Shown piece after piece: positions 14,860-20,097 of a DNA stretch of 20,097 bases. The first letter of the stretch is position 1. Each line of letters opens with the position of its first letter. This DNA comes from a virus: the IMG/VR virus record IMGVR_UViG_3300023174_000769, positions 1-20,097 of that record. One strand, given 5' to 3'. The notes under the pieces are model-generated. The model ran no database searches. It had not been told where the DNA came from and saw only the letters and a list, made by a program, of their open reading frames with translations. Made by a program: the position numbers and the translations under genes.

Positions 14860-15183
14860 ATGATTTTGGATACATTCACTGGAACAAAGTTTATTGTTTT
14901 GTTAAAAAAATTCTTTGTTGAACATATTAAAAAACTAACCGCAGAAACGCTAGGATGGATGTCCGCTATCACCTTGCATCTTAGCACTGTGCCTTCCATG
15001 GTTGCATTGATGACTGGACTCAGTGACAAAATGCCCGGATTAGACATTGTGGCATTTATATATGTTAGTTTAATTCTAATGTTCGCAAAGGCCATTATAA
15101 TGAAAGATCAGTTAAATATTATTACAATAGGCGTGGGTTTTATTTGTCAGGCCGCGGCCATGGCGTTTATTTTGTTTAAGTAA
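14860..15183 (+). CDS. Three-helix membrane protein, holin candidate
   Basis: This 107-residue protein starts at the ATG at 14860 with AAGGA at 14849-14853; a longer TTG reading from 14821 would overlap the hydrolase and is less likely. Three hydrophobic helices lie at about 33-54 (WMSAITLHLSTVPSMVALMT), 62-81 (DIVAFIYVSLILMFAKAIIM) and 87-106 (IITIGVGFICQAAAMAFILF), with a basic N-terminal segment (LLKKFFVEHIKK). Size, three membrane helices and position directly after a peptidoglycan hydrolase fit a class I holin. The sequence shows no family motif, so the lysis role is inferred from context. Confidence 0.75.
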   Translation: MILDTFTGTKFIVLLKKFFVEHIKKLTAETLGWMSAITLHLSTVPSMVALMTGLSDKMPGLDIVAFIYVSLILMFAKAIIMKDQLNIITIGVGFICQAAAMAFILFK

Positions 15184-15187
15184 TATT

Positions 15188-15859
15188 ATGAACTATTTTG
15201 AATTGTTGGATAAGTTAGACGGTTTATATGATCGTTTAGAAGGACAGCAATTAACAGCTAGTCAAATAGCTGCCAAACTCAGTCGAGCTGTACCTTTTGA
15301 CAGTTGTCAAATCACATCGGTCAACACAATTAACATCAATAGAGATATCGATGTTAGTGGCCAATACGACCCCGACAGTGATGAAGAGGGCGAATCCGCC
15401 ATAGAAATTGAATTGATTTTTCCAAGACGCAGGCGCAAGTTTCAAAAATTCACATTGGATGAATCTGAATTGACTCGAACTGTTTGGCGATGTTTGGTTG
15501 TTGATGTGTGTAGTGTACTGGGCCATGAGTATGTTCATATGGAACAGTTTAGACGTAGGAAGTTCAAAGATGGTAGATACTATCGTAGCACACACAAAAA
15601 TCAAAGTGTAAAAGAAAATCAAGAATATTTTGGTATACCCGATGAAGTGGATGCTTACGCATTTACTGCCGCGGCCGCAATGGCCTACGGATTATGGGAT
15701 AACGGTAAACCTATTCCATATAAAAAGACCAGTGTGTGTCAAATCTATTCTGCATTGTTTGACAAGAAACATCCTGTTCTATTAAAATTAGAACGCTTGA
15801 GTAAAAAATATTATAAACGTTTGGAGCAACAATATTATGTCACATACAGCAGAAACTGA
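15188..15859 (+). CDS. Putative zinc metallopeptidase-like protein (HExxH)
   Basis: This is a 223-residue protein. The helix VVDVCSVLGHEYVHMEQFRR carries HEYVH (His113, Glu114, His117), the zincin zinc-binding motif. About 36 residues later, GIPDEVDAYAFTAAAAM gives Glu153 as the likely third ligand, in the order seen in gluzincins. An acidic stretch DPDSDEEGES (about 60-70) and a basic RRRRKFQKF follow the N-terminal helical part. There is no signal peptide, so it would act in the cytoplasm, perhaps in maturation of a virion protein or on a host target. A structural zinc site without activity is possible. It begins 4 bases after the holin candidate with no Shine-Dalgarno but the context TAATATTATG, and its end overlaps the next gene by 23 bases. 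Confidence 0.75.
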   Translation: MNYFELLDKLDGLYDRLEGQQLTASQIAAKLSRAVPFDSCQITSVNTININRDIDVSGQYDPDSDEEGESAIEIELIFPRRRRKFQKFTLDESELTRTVWRCLVVDVCSVLGHEYVHMEQFRRRKFKDGRYYRSTHKNQSVKENQEYFGIPDEVDAYAFTAAAAMAYGLWDNGKPIPYKKTSVCQIYSALFDKKHPVLLKLERLSKKYYKRLEQQYYVTYSRN

Positions 15860-16043
15860 TTCAGACAACGACATGTTCGACGATATCGACGATACCGATT
15901 ATATTTTTGTTGTGGGCGAAGACGGTAATTTAAAAAGCGTCTTGATGCCCGGTGAATTTGAAAATCAAGTTACTCCCGAAAATGTTGAAAAAATTCTCGG
16001 AATCTTTCAAGTAAATCAATTATACTCTGCCACGTTGCATTAA
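15837..16043 (+). CDS. Small acidic phage protein of unknown function
   Basis: This is a 68-residue protein. The N-terminus is strongly acidic (DSDNDMFDDIDDTDYIF) and the rest holds VVGEDGNLKSVLMPGEFENQ and VEKILGIFQV, a strand-loop-helix order that I recall from small conserved proteins of aquatic myoviruses. Function is unknown. It starts inside the preceding gene (23-base overlap) with the context AATATTATG and no Shine-Dalgarno. The next gene starts 4 bases after its stop in the same context. Confidence 0.65.
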   Translation: MSHTAETDSDNDMFDDIDDTDYIFVVGEDGNLKSVLMPGEFENQVTPENVEKILGIFQVNQLYSATLH

Positions 16044-16047
16044 TATT

Positions 16048-16263
16048 ATGAAACTTCAAATTTGGTCATTGCAAAAACCCGAAACAGTATTCAATCCATC
16101 CAGTAAGGAACATAGGCAAGCATACCATGATTTTTTAAAATCTCGTAGCTGGAAGAATTCTAAATTTCAATTTATACTGGAAGATGATCATTGTGACTTA
16201 CCCAGTTCTATTAATAACAAATTAATAGACTATTATGTCAACAAAGAATTTCAAAAAATGTAA
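16048..16263 (+). CDS. Small phage protein of unknown function
   Basis: This 71-residue soluble protein, with Trp, His and Lys in its first half (MKLQIWSLQKPETVFN, FLKSRSWKNSKF) and an acidic FILEDDHCDLPSS turn, ends in a helix VNKEFQKM. No family is recognised. Its start context TAATATTATG is identical to that of the gene at 15188. It closes the hydrolase operon; no clear terminator follows. Confidence 0.6.
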   Translation: MKLQIWSLQKPETVFNPSSKEHRQAYHDFLKSRSWKNSKFQFILEDDHCDLPSSINNKLIDYYVNKEFQKM

Positions 16264-16354
16264 TACTAATCTATTAGAAGTCCTCGTTCTATCAGACGCA
16301 GAATACTAAACTAAAAGTACTACTTTTGAGATACCCTTCCAAAATGAAGGAGTA
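16264..16354 (+). promoter_or_regulatory. Intergenic leader with two hairpins
   Basis: This stretch holds no gene. One hairpin is AAAAGT-ACT-ACTTTT (16313-16327). A second pairs ATAC/CCTTC (16331-16339) with GAAGG/GTAT (16346-16355) around the loop CAAAAT with one bulged A; its 3' arm contains AAGGAG (16347-16352). Neither has the T-run of a terminator. Both lie upstream of the predicted transcription start, so a DNA-level or read-through role is possible. Confidence 0.35.
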
Positions 16355-16383
16355 TTGCTCATTATTCATTTTGGTGTTATAAT
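16355..16383 (+). promoter_or_regulatory. Sigma70-like promoter before the GIY-YIG gene
   Basis: TTGCTC (16355-16360) and TATAAT (16378-16383) are separated by 17 bases. The -10 ends only 6 bases before the ATG at 16390, so a message started here would have almost no leader. No Shine-Dalgarno precedes either ATG (16390 or 16393). Confidence 0.5.
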
Positions 16384-16389
16384 AACATT

Positions 16390-16704
16390 ATGATGAAACG
16401 CAAAGCCCGACAAGACCGTACACATGCTGTTTACATGTTGGCAAACACCAACACAGGCGAGTACTACATTGGTATTACTGTGTGCAGCCAAAAAGTCAAA
16501 CAAGCATTAAAAGTTCGTGTGCAAAAGCACATCCGCCGTGCCCTTACTGAGGGCAAAGATTGGAACTTGTGCCGCAGTATTCGCGAGCACGGTGCAGATG
16601 CATTTGAATACGAATTGTTAGAAACAGTGCGTGGCCGCAAGCCAGCTCATGCTCGTGAACGTCAACTAATCGCTGAACATGTGCCAGCATTGAATCAATA
16701 TTAA
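16390..16704 (+). CDS. GIY-YIG nuclease
   Basis: This 104-residue protein is a single GIY-YIG domain. The first strand ends in AVYM (Tyr15), the second in YYIG (26-28), Arg43 and His47 follow in RVQKHIRR, and Glu90 in ARERQLI is the metal-binding glutamate; the domain ends PALNQ. This is the full catalytic set. There is no DNA-recognition domain such as those of I-TevI, so it resembles free-standing Seg-type or repair nucleases. It may be a homing nuclease, or act on host or competitor DNA. It could start at 16390 or at 16393. A sigma70-like promoter lies directly before it, and the next gene begins 9 bases after the stop with its own AAGGA. Confidence 0.88.
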   Translation: MMKRKARQDRTHAVYMLANTNTGEYYIGITVCSQKVKQALKVRVQKHIRRALTEGKDWNLCRSIREHGADAFEYELLETVRGRKPAHARERQLIAEHVPALNQY

Positions 16705-16713
16705 GGAATCAAA

Positions 16714-16944
16714 ATGAGTGCAATGAGTGACATTTATACCGAAATTCAAATTATGCTAGAGCAAGGCCATAGTCCGCAGGCCATTGCACAGGTGTTGGAA
16801 GTGCCAGTCAGCTGGGTGTATGAAGTGTATGAACAGTTGACAGAGGACATGCCCGAACCTCCAGCGCCGACTGAGGACGAACTGGACGACATGGCTGACT
16901 ATTACAGCAACTACAGCTCGGAACAATATCATGAATTTGATTAA
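16714..16944 (+). CDS. Small protein with possible helix-turn-helix and acidic tail
   Basis: This is a 76-residue protein. Residues about 8-42 (IQIMLEQGHSPQAIAQVLEV, then PVSWVYEVYEQL) read as helix-turn-helix, like the DNA-binding part of short sigma or resolvase-type domains. The C-terminal 30 residues are strongly acidic (EDELDDMADYYSNY), which might mimic DNA or contact a partner. It could be a small transcription modulator; a non-DNA-binding helical protein is the alternative. AAGGA (16703-16707) lies 6 bases before the ATG; a second ATG at 16726 is possible. The end overlaps the next gene by 14 bases. Confidence 0.7.
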   Translation: MSAMSDIYTEIQIMLEQGHSPQAIAQVLEVPVSWVYEVYEQLTEDMPEPPAPTEDELDDMADYYSNYSSEQYHEFD

Positions 16945-17191
16945 TTGTTTCTTTCATTTGACACATCGTCAAATTGACAATATCTTAAAATGGATAGCAA
17001 CTGCAATAACACTGGCAGGTGCGGTGTTGACCAGTTTGGCTGTGGATCCCTATAATGTTTACTTGTTAAACACAGGTGCATTTATCTTTCTCATTTGGGC
17101 AGTTCGTATCAAGGATGGCGCCATGATTGCAGTTAATGCAGGCCTGTTGGTAATTTATGCAATTGGCACACTCAGGGCAATTATTCAATGA
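16931..17191 (+). CDS. Three-helix membrane protein of unknown function
   Basis: This is an 86-residue protein. Membrane helices lie at about 18-38 (ILKWIATAITLAGAVLTSLA), 41-60 (YNVYLLNTGAFIFLIWAVRI) and 63-85 (GAMIAVNAGLLVIYAIGTLR). The DPYN and RIKDGAM turns and three-helix size loosely recall SemiSWEET or PnuC half-units, but no PQ motif is present, so transport is only a guess. It begins inside the preceding gene and its stop overlaps the next start (ATGA). It lies in the GIY-YIG block away from the lysis genes, so it is not an obvious holin. Confidence 0.7.
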   Translation: MNLINCFFHLTHRQIDNILKWIATAITLAGAVLTSLAVDPYNVYLLNTGAFIFLIWAVRIKDGAMIAVNAGLLVIYAIGTLRAIIQ

Positions 17192-17346
17192 ATAAGAAAC
17201 AAGAACTCTTTAAGATCACCTGGCGACAAACCTATACTGATTGGCAAGTCAATGAGCTGGCTGATCCCGTAGAGTTGGCTTTGATGGATAGTGATTTTAA
17301 CGAAGCTAGGGAGTTGATTGAAAAGGTTAAAAATTTAAATGAGTAA
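17188..17346 (+). CDS. Small 52-residue protein
   Basis: This short open frame begins MNKKQELFKITWRQTYTDW and ends LIEKVKNLNE, with an acidic, helical second half (ADPVELALMDSDFNEARE). The start overlaps the upstream stop (ATGA at 17188-17191) and the end overlaps the next start by 8 bases. The two neighbouring genes are otherwise separated by 147 bases, which is unusual in this packed block, so this frame fills the space exactly. Function is unknown. Coding status is inferred from the double overlap. Confidence 0.65.
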   Translation: MNKKQELFKITWRQTYTDWQVNELADPVELALMDSDFNEARELIEKVKNLNE

Positions 17347-17680
17347 CACCTTTGTGCTCAGTTGGGACTGTTTGGGACTGGAAGCCTGTGTCAACGTCAC
17401 GGACATTGACAAGCGCAAGATGTGGTCCACCCTTAAAGATGAAGATACCAGCAGGGATCCAAACATCGGCCATATTGTTAGCATGCTGACACTCAGGGCT
17501 CGTTATAATGGACAGAGACATTACGAAATATATGCAATTGACACAGTTGAGGAAATTACAGAAAAAGATCTCAGGCAGATGTTTGAACAGGATCCACAAG
17601 GAAGTTCGGATCTAATTAGACAGCGTGGCAGGCAGTTGTACAGTGATAGATATTCTGAGAATCAGATAAAAATACGTTAA
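17339..17680 (+). CDS. Conserved phage protein of unknown function
   Basis: This is a 113-residue protein. It begins MSNTFVLSWDCLGLEACVNV, then DKRKMWSTLKDED, GHIVSMLTLRARYNGQRHYE and LRQMFEQDPQGSSDLIRQRG. I recall the FVLSWDCLGLEA opening and the RARYNxQRHYEIY stretch from many aquatic T4-like phages, always without assigned function. It is soluble with mixed strands and helices. The start overlaps the 52-residue gene by 8 bases, and it ends the operon, with an intrinsic terminator 12 bases after the stop. Confidence 0.8.
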   Translation: MSNTFVLSWDCLGLEACVNVTDIDKRKMWSTLKDEDTSRDPNIGHIVSMLTLRARYNGQRHYEIYAIDTVEEITEKDLRQMFEQDPQGSSDLIRQRGRQLYSDRYSENQIKIR

Positions 17681-17692
17681 GTTTAAAATCAT

Positions 17693-17725
17693 AATCCCGC
17701 TAAATACGATATAGCGGGATTTTTT
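17693..17725 (+). terminator. Intrinsic terminator with a promoter box in its loop region
   Basis: A 10-bp perfect stem (AATCCCGCTA at 17693-17702 with TAGCGGGATT at 17712-17721) closes a nine-base loop and runs into a T-stretch ending at 17725. It ends the GIY-YIG block. The late-type box CTAAATAC (17700-17707) spans the stem-loop junction, and the fibre start codon follows directly at 17726. Confidence 0.88.
17700..17707 (+). promoter_or_regulatory. Late-type promoter box CTAAATAC
   Basis: This is the third identical copy of the octamer, 26 bases before the tail fibre start. A transcript begun about 6 bases after the box would contain only the 3' arm of the terminator hairpin, so the stem could not form and GCGGGA would stay free as a weak ribosome site. 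Confidence 0.5.
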
Positions 17726-20097
17726 ATGACTCGACAAATTATTAATATTGGAACTGGGCCAGACAGTTACACTGGCGACAATCTTAGAACAGCATTTACC
17801 AAGGTAAATGATAACTTTGCGCAACTTTATGCAGGTAATGTGGGTGCTAATACAACCATTAATGTACTAACCGCAAACGCTGTGTCCACGAACGGCAATG
17901 TATACGCAGGCAATGTAATAGTACAATATCAGGTGGTATATAATGGCAACATAAGTGCTCCGTATTTTGTTGGTAATGGCAGATATTTAACAGGTGTTTT
18001 GGTTTCCGCTAACTTGGGTAATTTATCAATCGGTGGGCCCAATAATCTAACCATATCGGGCTCGGTTGCTGGAAATATTGTATTAGATCCAGCAGGTGAT
18101 GGCAATGTTAGTATCGTCAGTGATGTCATTCCTGGGGCCAATGTTACCTACAATTTAGGCAGCAGCACTAGACAATGGAAAGACCTGTGGCTGAGCAACA
18201 GCACCTTGTATCTGGGTGGATTTCCTGTCACAGTGTCCAATACAGGTGCGCTGTCAGTAAATGGCAGTCCAGTGACCAGCAGCTACGGCAATGCCAATGT
18301 GACTGCATTCCTACCTACTTACAGCGGATTATTGGGCGGAACTTTAAGCACAGTCAGTCAGCCAAACATCACAGCAGTGGGCACATTGACCAGTCTGACT
18401 GCCACCAACGACATTACCACAACCAGTGGCAGATTTATTGGCAACGGTTCTGGTTTAACTGCCATTACTGGCGCAAATGTAAATGGCACAGTGGCCAATG
18501 CTACTTACACAGTCACCGCACAATTTGTTACTGGCCTGACCGGTGCCAATGTTACCACAGCATTGGGCTATGTGCCGTTAAACAGTAATTCGGCCAACAC
18601 TTATTCCAACACCAATGTGGCTGCATACCTTACTCGCGGAACATCTCTTATTCCTGGTGTTACTTTGGCAGGAAATATATTTGCAGGTCCGATATCTGGA
18701 TCCGCAGCAGAACCAGGATTCCGTCGATTAACAACTAACGATTTGCCAGACCTAAGCGGAAACATTTCAAGTTACTTGCCAACATACACTGGCAACATTG
18801 CAGGTAACATTGTCAAGAATGACTACACCTGGACCTTTGGTACAGATGGTAACTTGGCATTGCCCGCAGGCGGAGTTTTATTGGTAAGTGGAGGAATAGC
18901 ACCGGCATCATTGATTACAAGCCCTGCTCCTTACCTAAGTGGTTTCGGCAGCATTAGTTCGCAAACGATGACTGCCACAGGTAACATCAGCGGCAATTAT
19001 ATTTTAGGTAATGGAAGTCAGTTAACTGGACTGTCAGCAACTTATTCAAACACCAATGTGGCCAGTTACCTACCTACCTACACAGGCAATATTTCTTCTG
19101 GCAACATCAGCACCGGCGTGATTACACTCACAAATGGTGCAGTGATTCGAGACACAGCCGGTGATGCCATAGCATACGGACGAAATGCTGGACTAACCTC
19201 ACAAGGCAGTGAGACTGTAGCAATTGGTGTGGCCGCGGGTAGTTTAGCACAAGGTACTGGTGCAGTGGCAATCGGCAGTGCTGCCGGTCTCACCAATCAA
19301 GGTACTAATTCTATAGCAATTGGCAGGGTGGCGGGTTCAACCAATCAAGCCACCAACTCAATCATCCTGAATGCCACTGGTACTGTCTTGGATCAAACCA
19401 CTGCCAACACATTCACAGTGGCACCGGTCCGAAACGATGTGGCCAATGTATCGCAGGTCATGTTCTACAACACCACTTCAAAAGAAGTCACTTATGGTAA
19501 TACCATTAGCGTTGCTGGTAACATCAGCGGTGCTGCGTTAACATCAAATGCATCTATTACAGCAATTACAACAATTAGTGCATTGGGCGGATTACAAGCA
19601 ACTCCAATTGGCAATGTAGTGGGCCGAGCAAGCTCGGGCTCATTTACTACCATTACTGCCAATGGAAACTTAACAGTTAGTGCAGTGTCGATTAATAACT
19701 CAGCAACTGTTGGTACAACGTTGGGAGTGACTGGTAATGTCACAGTTGGTGGCAACTTGACTGTCACTGGCAATATTACAGGCAATGTTGCTACAACATT
19801 CCAAAGCACTTGGACTGTGCCTACAGGCAACAGCACCCAGAGTTTCACAGTGAATAGCGGCACATATAGTATGTGGGTCGATTGCAATATCACCAATGGT
19901 ATCTTGGTTTGGAATGCCACGGCTACTGTTACCAACACCAACGTGCCTGTTGTGGGTTCTCAGTATGCCTGGGTCTACAACGGCGGAGGCACACCCATTG
20001 ACTTTACTAGCATACCCAATCAGTTTACAGGCACTGCCAATGCCATCGTGCGTAGCAATACGGCTCCCAGTGCAACTACCAATAGATTTGACTTTGG
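17726..20097 (+). CDS. Long tail fibre protein (3' end beyond the window)
   Basis: The frame is open from the ATG at 17726 to the window end, giving at least 790 residues. The start INIGTGPDSYTGDNLRTAFT, then KVNDNFAQLY, is the N-terminal module shared by many fibre proteins of aquatic myoviruses and probably attaches to the baseplate. The body is Gly/Asn/Thr/Val-rich with repeated units NVxxYLPTYTG (near 18284, 18600, 18765 and 19039) and GNGSGLT-type turns, as in trimeric beta-rich shafts. Residues 478-541 hold four 16-residue repeats of the YadA/Hep-Hag head type (xxAIGxxAG). A distinct region rich in Trp and Asn follows from about residue 690. It would be the host-recognition fibre. The C-terminal tip is not visible. 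Confidence 0.9.
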   Translation, partial: MTRQIINIGTGPDSYTGDNLRTAFTKVNDNFAQLYAGNVGANTTINVLTANAVSTNGNVYAGNVIVQYQVVYNGNISAPYFVGNGRYLTGVLVSANLGNLSIGGPNNLTISGSVAGNIVLDPAGDGNVSIVSDVIPGANVTYNLGSSTRQWKDLWLSNSTLYLGGFPVTVSNTGALSVNGSPVTSSYGNANVTAFLPTYSGLLGGTLSTVSQPNITAVGTLTSLTATNDITTTSGRFIGNGSGLTAITGANVNGTVANATYTVTAQFVTGLTGANVTTALGYVPLNSNSANTYSNTNVAAYLTRGTSLIPGVTLAGNIFAGPISGSAAEPGFRRLTTNDLPDLSGNISSYLPTYTGNIAGNIVKNDYTWTFGTDGNLALPAGGVLLVSGGIAPASLITSPAPYLSGFGSISSQTMTATGNISGNYILGNGSQLTGLSATYSNTNVASYLPTYTGNISSGNISTGVITLTNGAVIRDTAGDAIAYGRNAGLTSQGSETVAIGVAAGSLAQGTGAVAIGSAAGLTNQGTNSIAIGRVAGSTNQATNSIILNATGTVLDQTTANTFTVAPVRNDVANVSQVMFYNTTSKEVTYGNTISVAGNISGAALTSNASITAITTISALGGLQATPIGNVVGRASSGSFTTITANGNLTVSAVSINNSATVGTTLGVTGNVTVGGNLTVTGNITGNVATTFQSTWTVPTGNSTQSFTVNSGTYSMWVDCNITNGILVWNATATVTNTNVPVVGSQYAWVYNGGGTPIDFTSIPNQFTGTANAIVRSNTAPSATTNRFDF
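19157..19348 (+). repeat. Four tandem 16-codon repeats in the tail fibre
   Basis: Four 48-base units encode 16-residue repeats with the pattern GxxxxAIGxxAGxxxQ (units at 19157, 19205, 19253 and 19301). Residues AIG and AG recur in register, as in the left-handed beta-roll of YadA-like heads. The DNA copies are diverged, so the repeat is old or kept at protein level. Confidence 0.8.

Noticed and set aside
18175-18588. 137-codon plus-strand frame inside the fibre
   Set aside because: Out of frame with the long fibre gene; His/Cys/Gln-rich nonsense composition from the repeated ACN and GGC codons.
19157-19348. Direct repeats considered as a CRISPR array
   Set aside because: The 48-base units are in frame, diverged, and encode a known fibre repeat; there are no spacers.
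19492-19941. 149-codon open frame on the minus strand
   Set aside because: It lies wholly inside the tail fibre frame, and its Val/Pro/Leu-rich product mirrors the repeated GNVTV codons. No ribosome site or family match.

Overview
The window reads as a stretch of a tailed, lytic phage genome, most likely a T4-like myovirus of the type common in marine and fresh waters. All supported genes lie on the plus strand and are packed tightly, with many ATGA, TAATG or longer stop/start overlaps. The window holds a class Ia ribonucleotide reductase pair with glutaredoxin, a PAAR spike tip, several virion-type proteins, a lysis enzyme, a long tail fibre, and boxes matching or resembling the T4 late promoter TATAAATA. 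There is no integrase, transposase, tRNA or CRISPR array. No major capsid or terminase gene is visible, so the T4-like assignment rests on gene content and promoter boxes.

Layout. 1-3181: the C-terminal end of a possible nucleotidyltransferase-like protein; a small, probably abundant protein alone between a late-type box and a strong terminator; then a run of five small genes (coiled-coil membrane protein, two unknowns, two virion-like proteins). 3169-5568: a translationally coupled operon with its own sigma70-like promoter, encoding the Fe-S scaffold IscU, a twitch/SPASM-type radical SAM enzyme, the A-type Fe-S carrier IscA, and a RecB-like exonuclease. 5592-6599: a fibre or baseplate-type protein and an unknown. 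6614-11387: nucleotide metabolism (nrdA, nrdB, glutaredoxin) with a fatty acid desaturase placed between nrdA and nrdB, followed by a small unknown. 11397-14143: PAAR spike tip and two virion-type proteins. 14144-16263: a sigma70-like promoter, a SleB-type cell wall hydrolase, a three-helix membrane protein (holin candidate), an HExxH protein and two small unknowns. 16264-17680: a second sigma70-like promoter, a GIY-YIG nuclease, and four small genes including a 52-residue one. 17693-20097: a terminator whose loop holds a late-type promoter box, then a tail fibre that runs off the window end (at least 790 residues).

How it fits together. Ribonucleotide reductase plus glutaredoxin supplies deoxynucleotides for phage replication. 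The desaturase would alter host membrane lipids. IscU and IscA would feed Fe-S clusters, presumably with the host IscS and HscA/HscB because no desulfurase or chaperone is seen here, to the neighbouring radical SAM enzyme or to stressed host enzymes. The IscU sequence keeps the LPPVK chaperone-binding motif and looks proteobacterial. This suggests a host that uses the ISC system (beta- or gammaproteobacterium) rather than one relying only on SUF. Two promoter classes appear: TATAAT boxes (three with a -35-like hexamer at 17 bp) before the Fe-S operon, the hydrolase, the GIY-YIG block and probably glutaredoxin, and TAAATA-type boxes mostly before virion-type genes.
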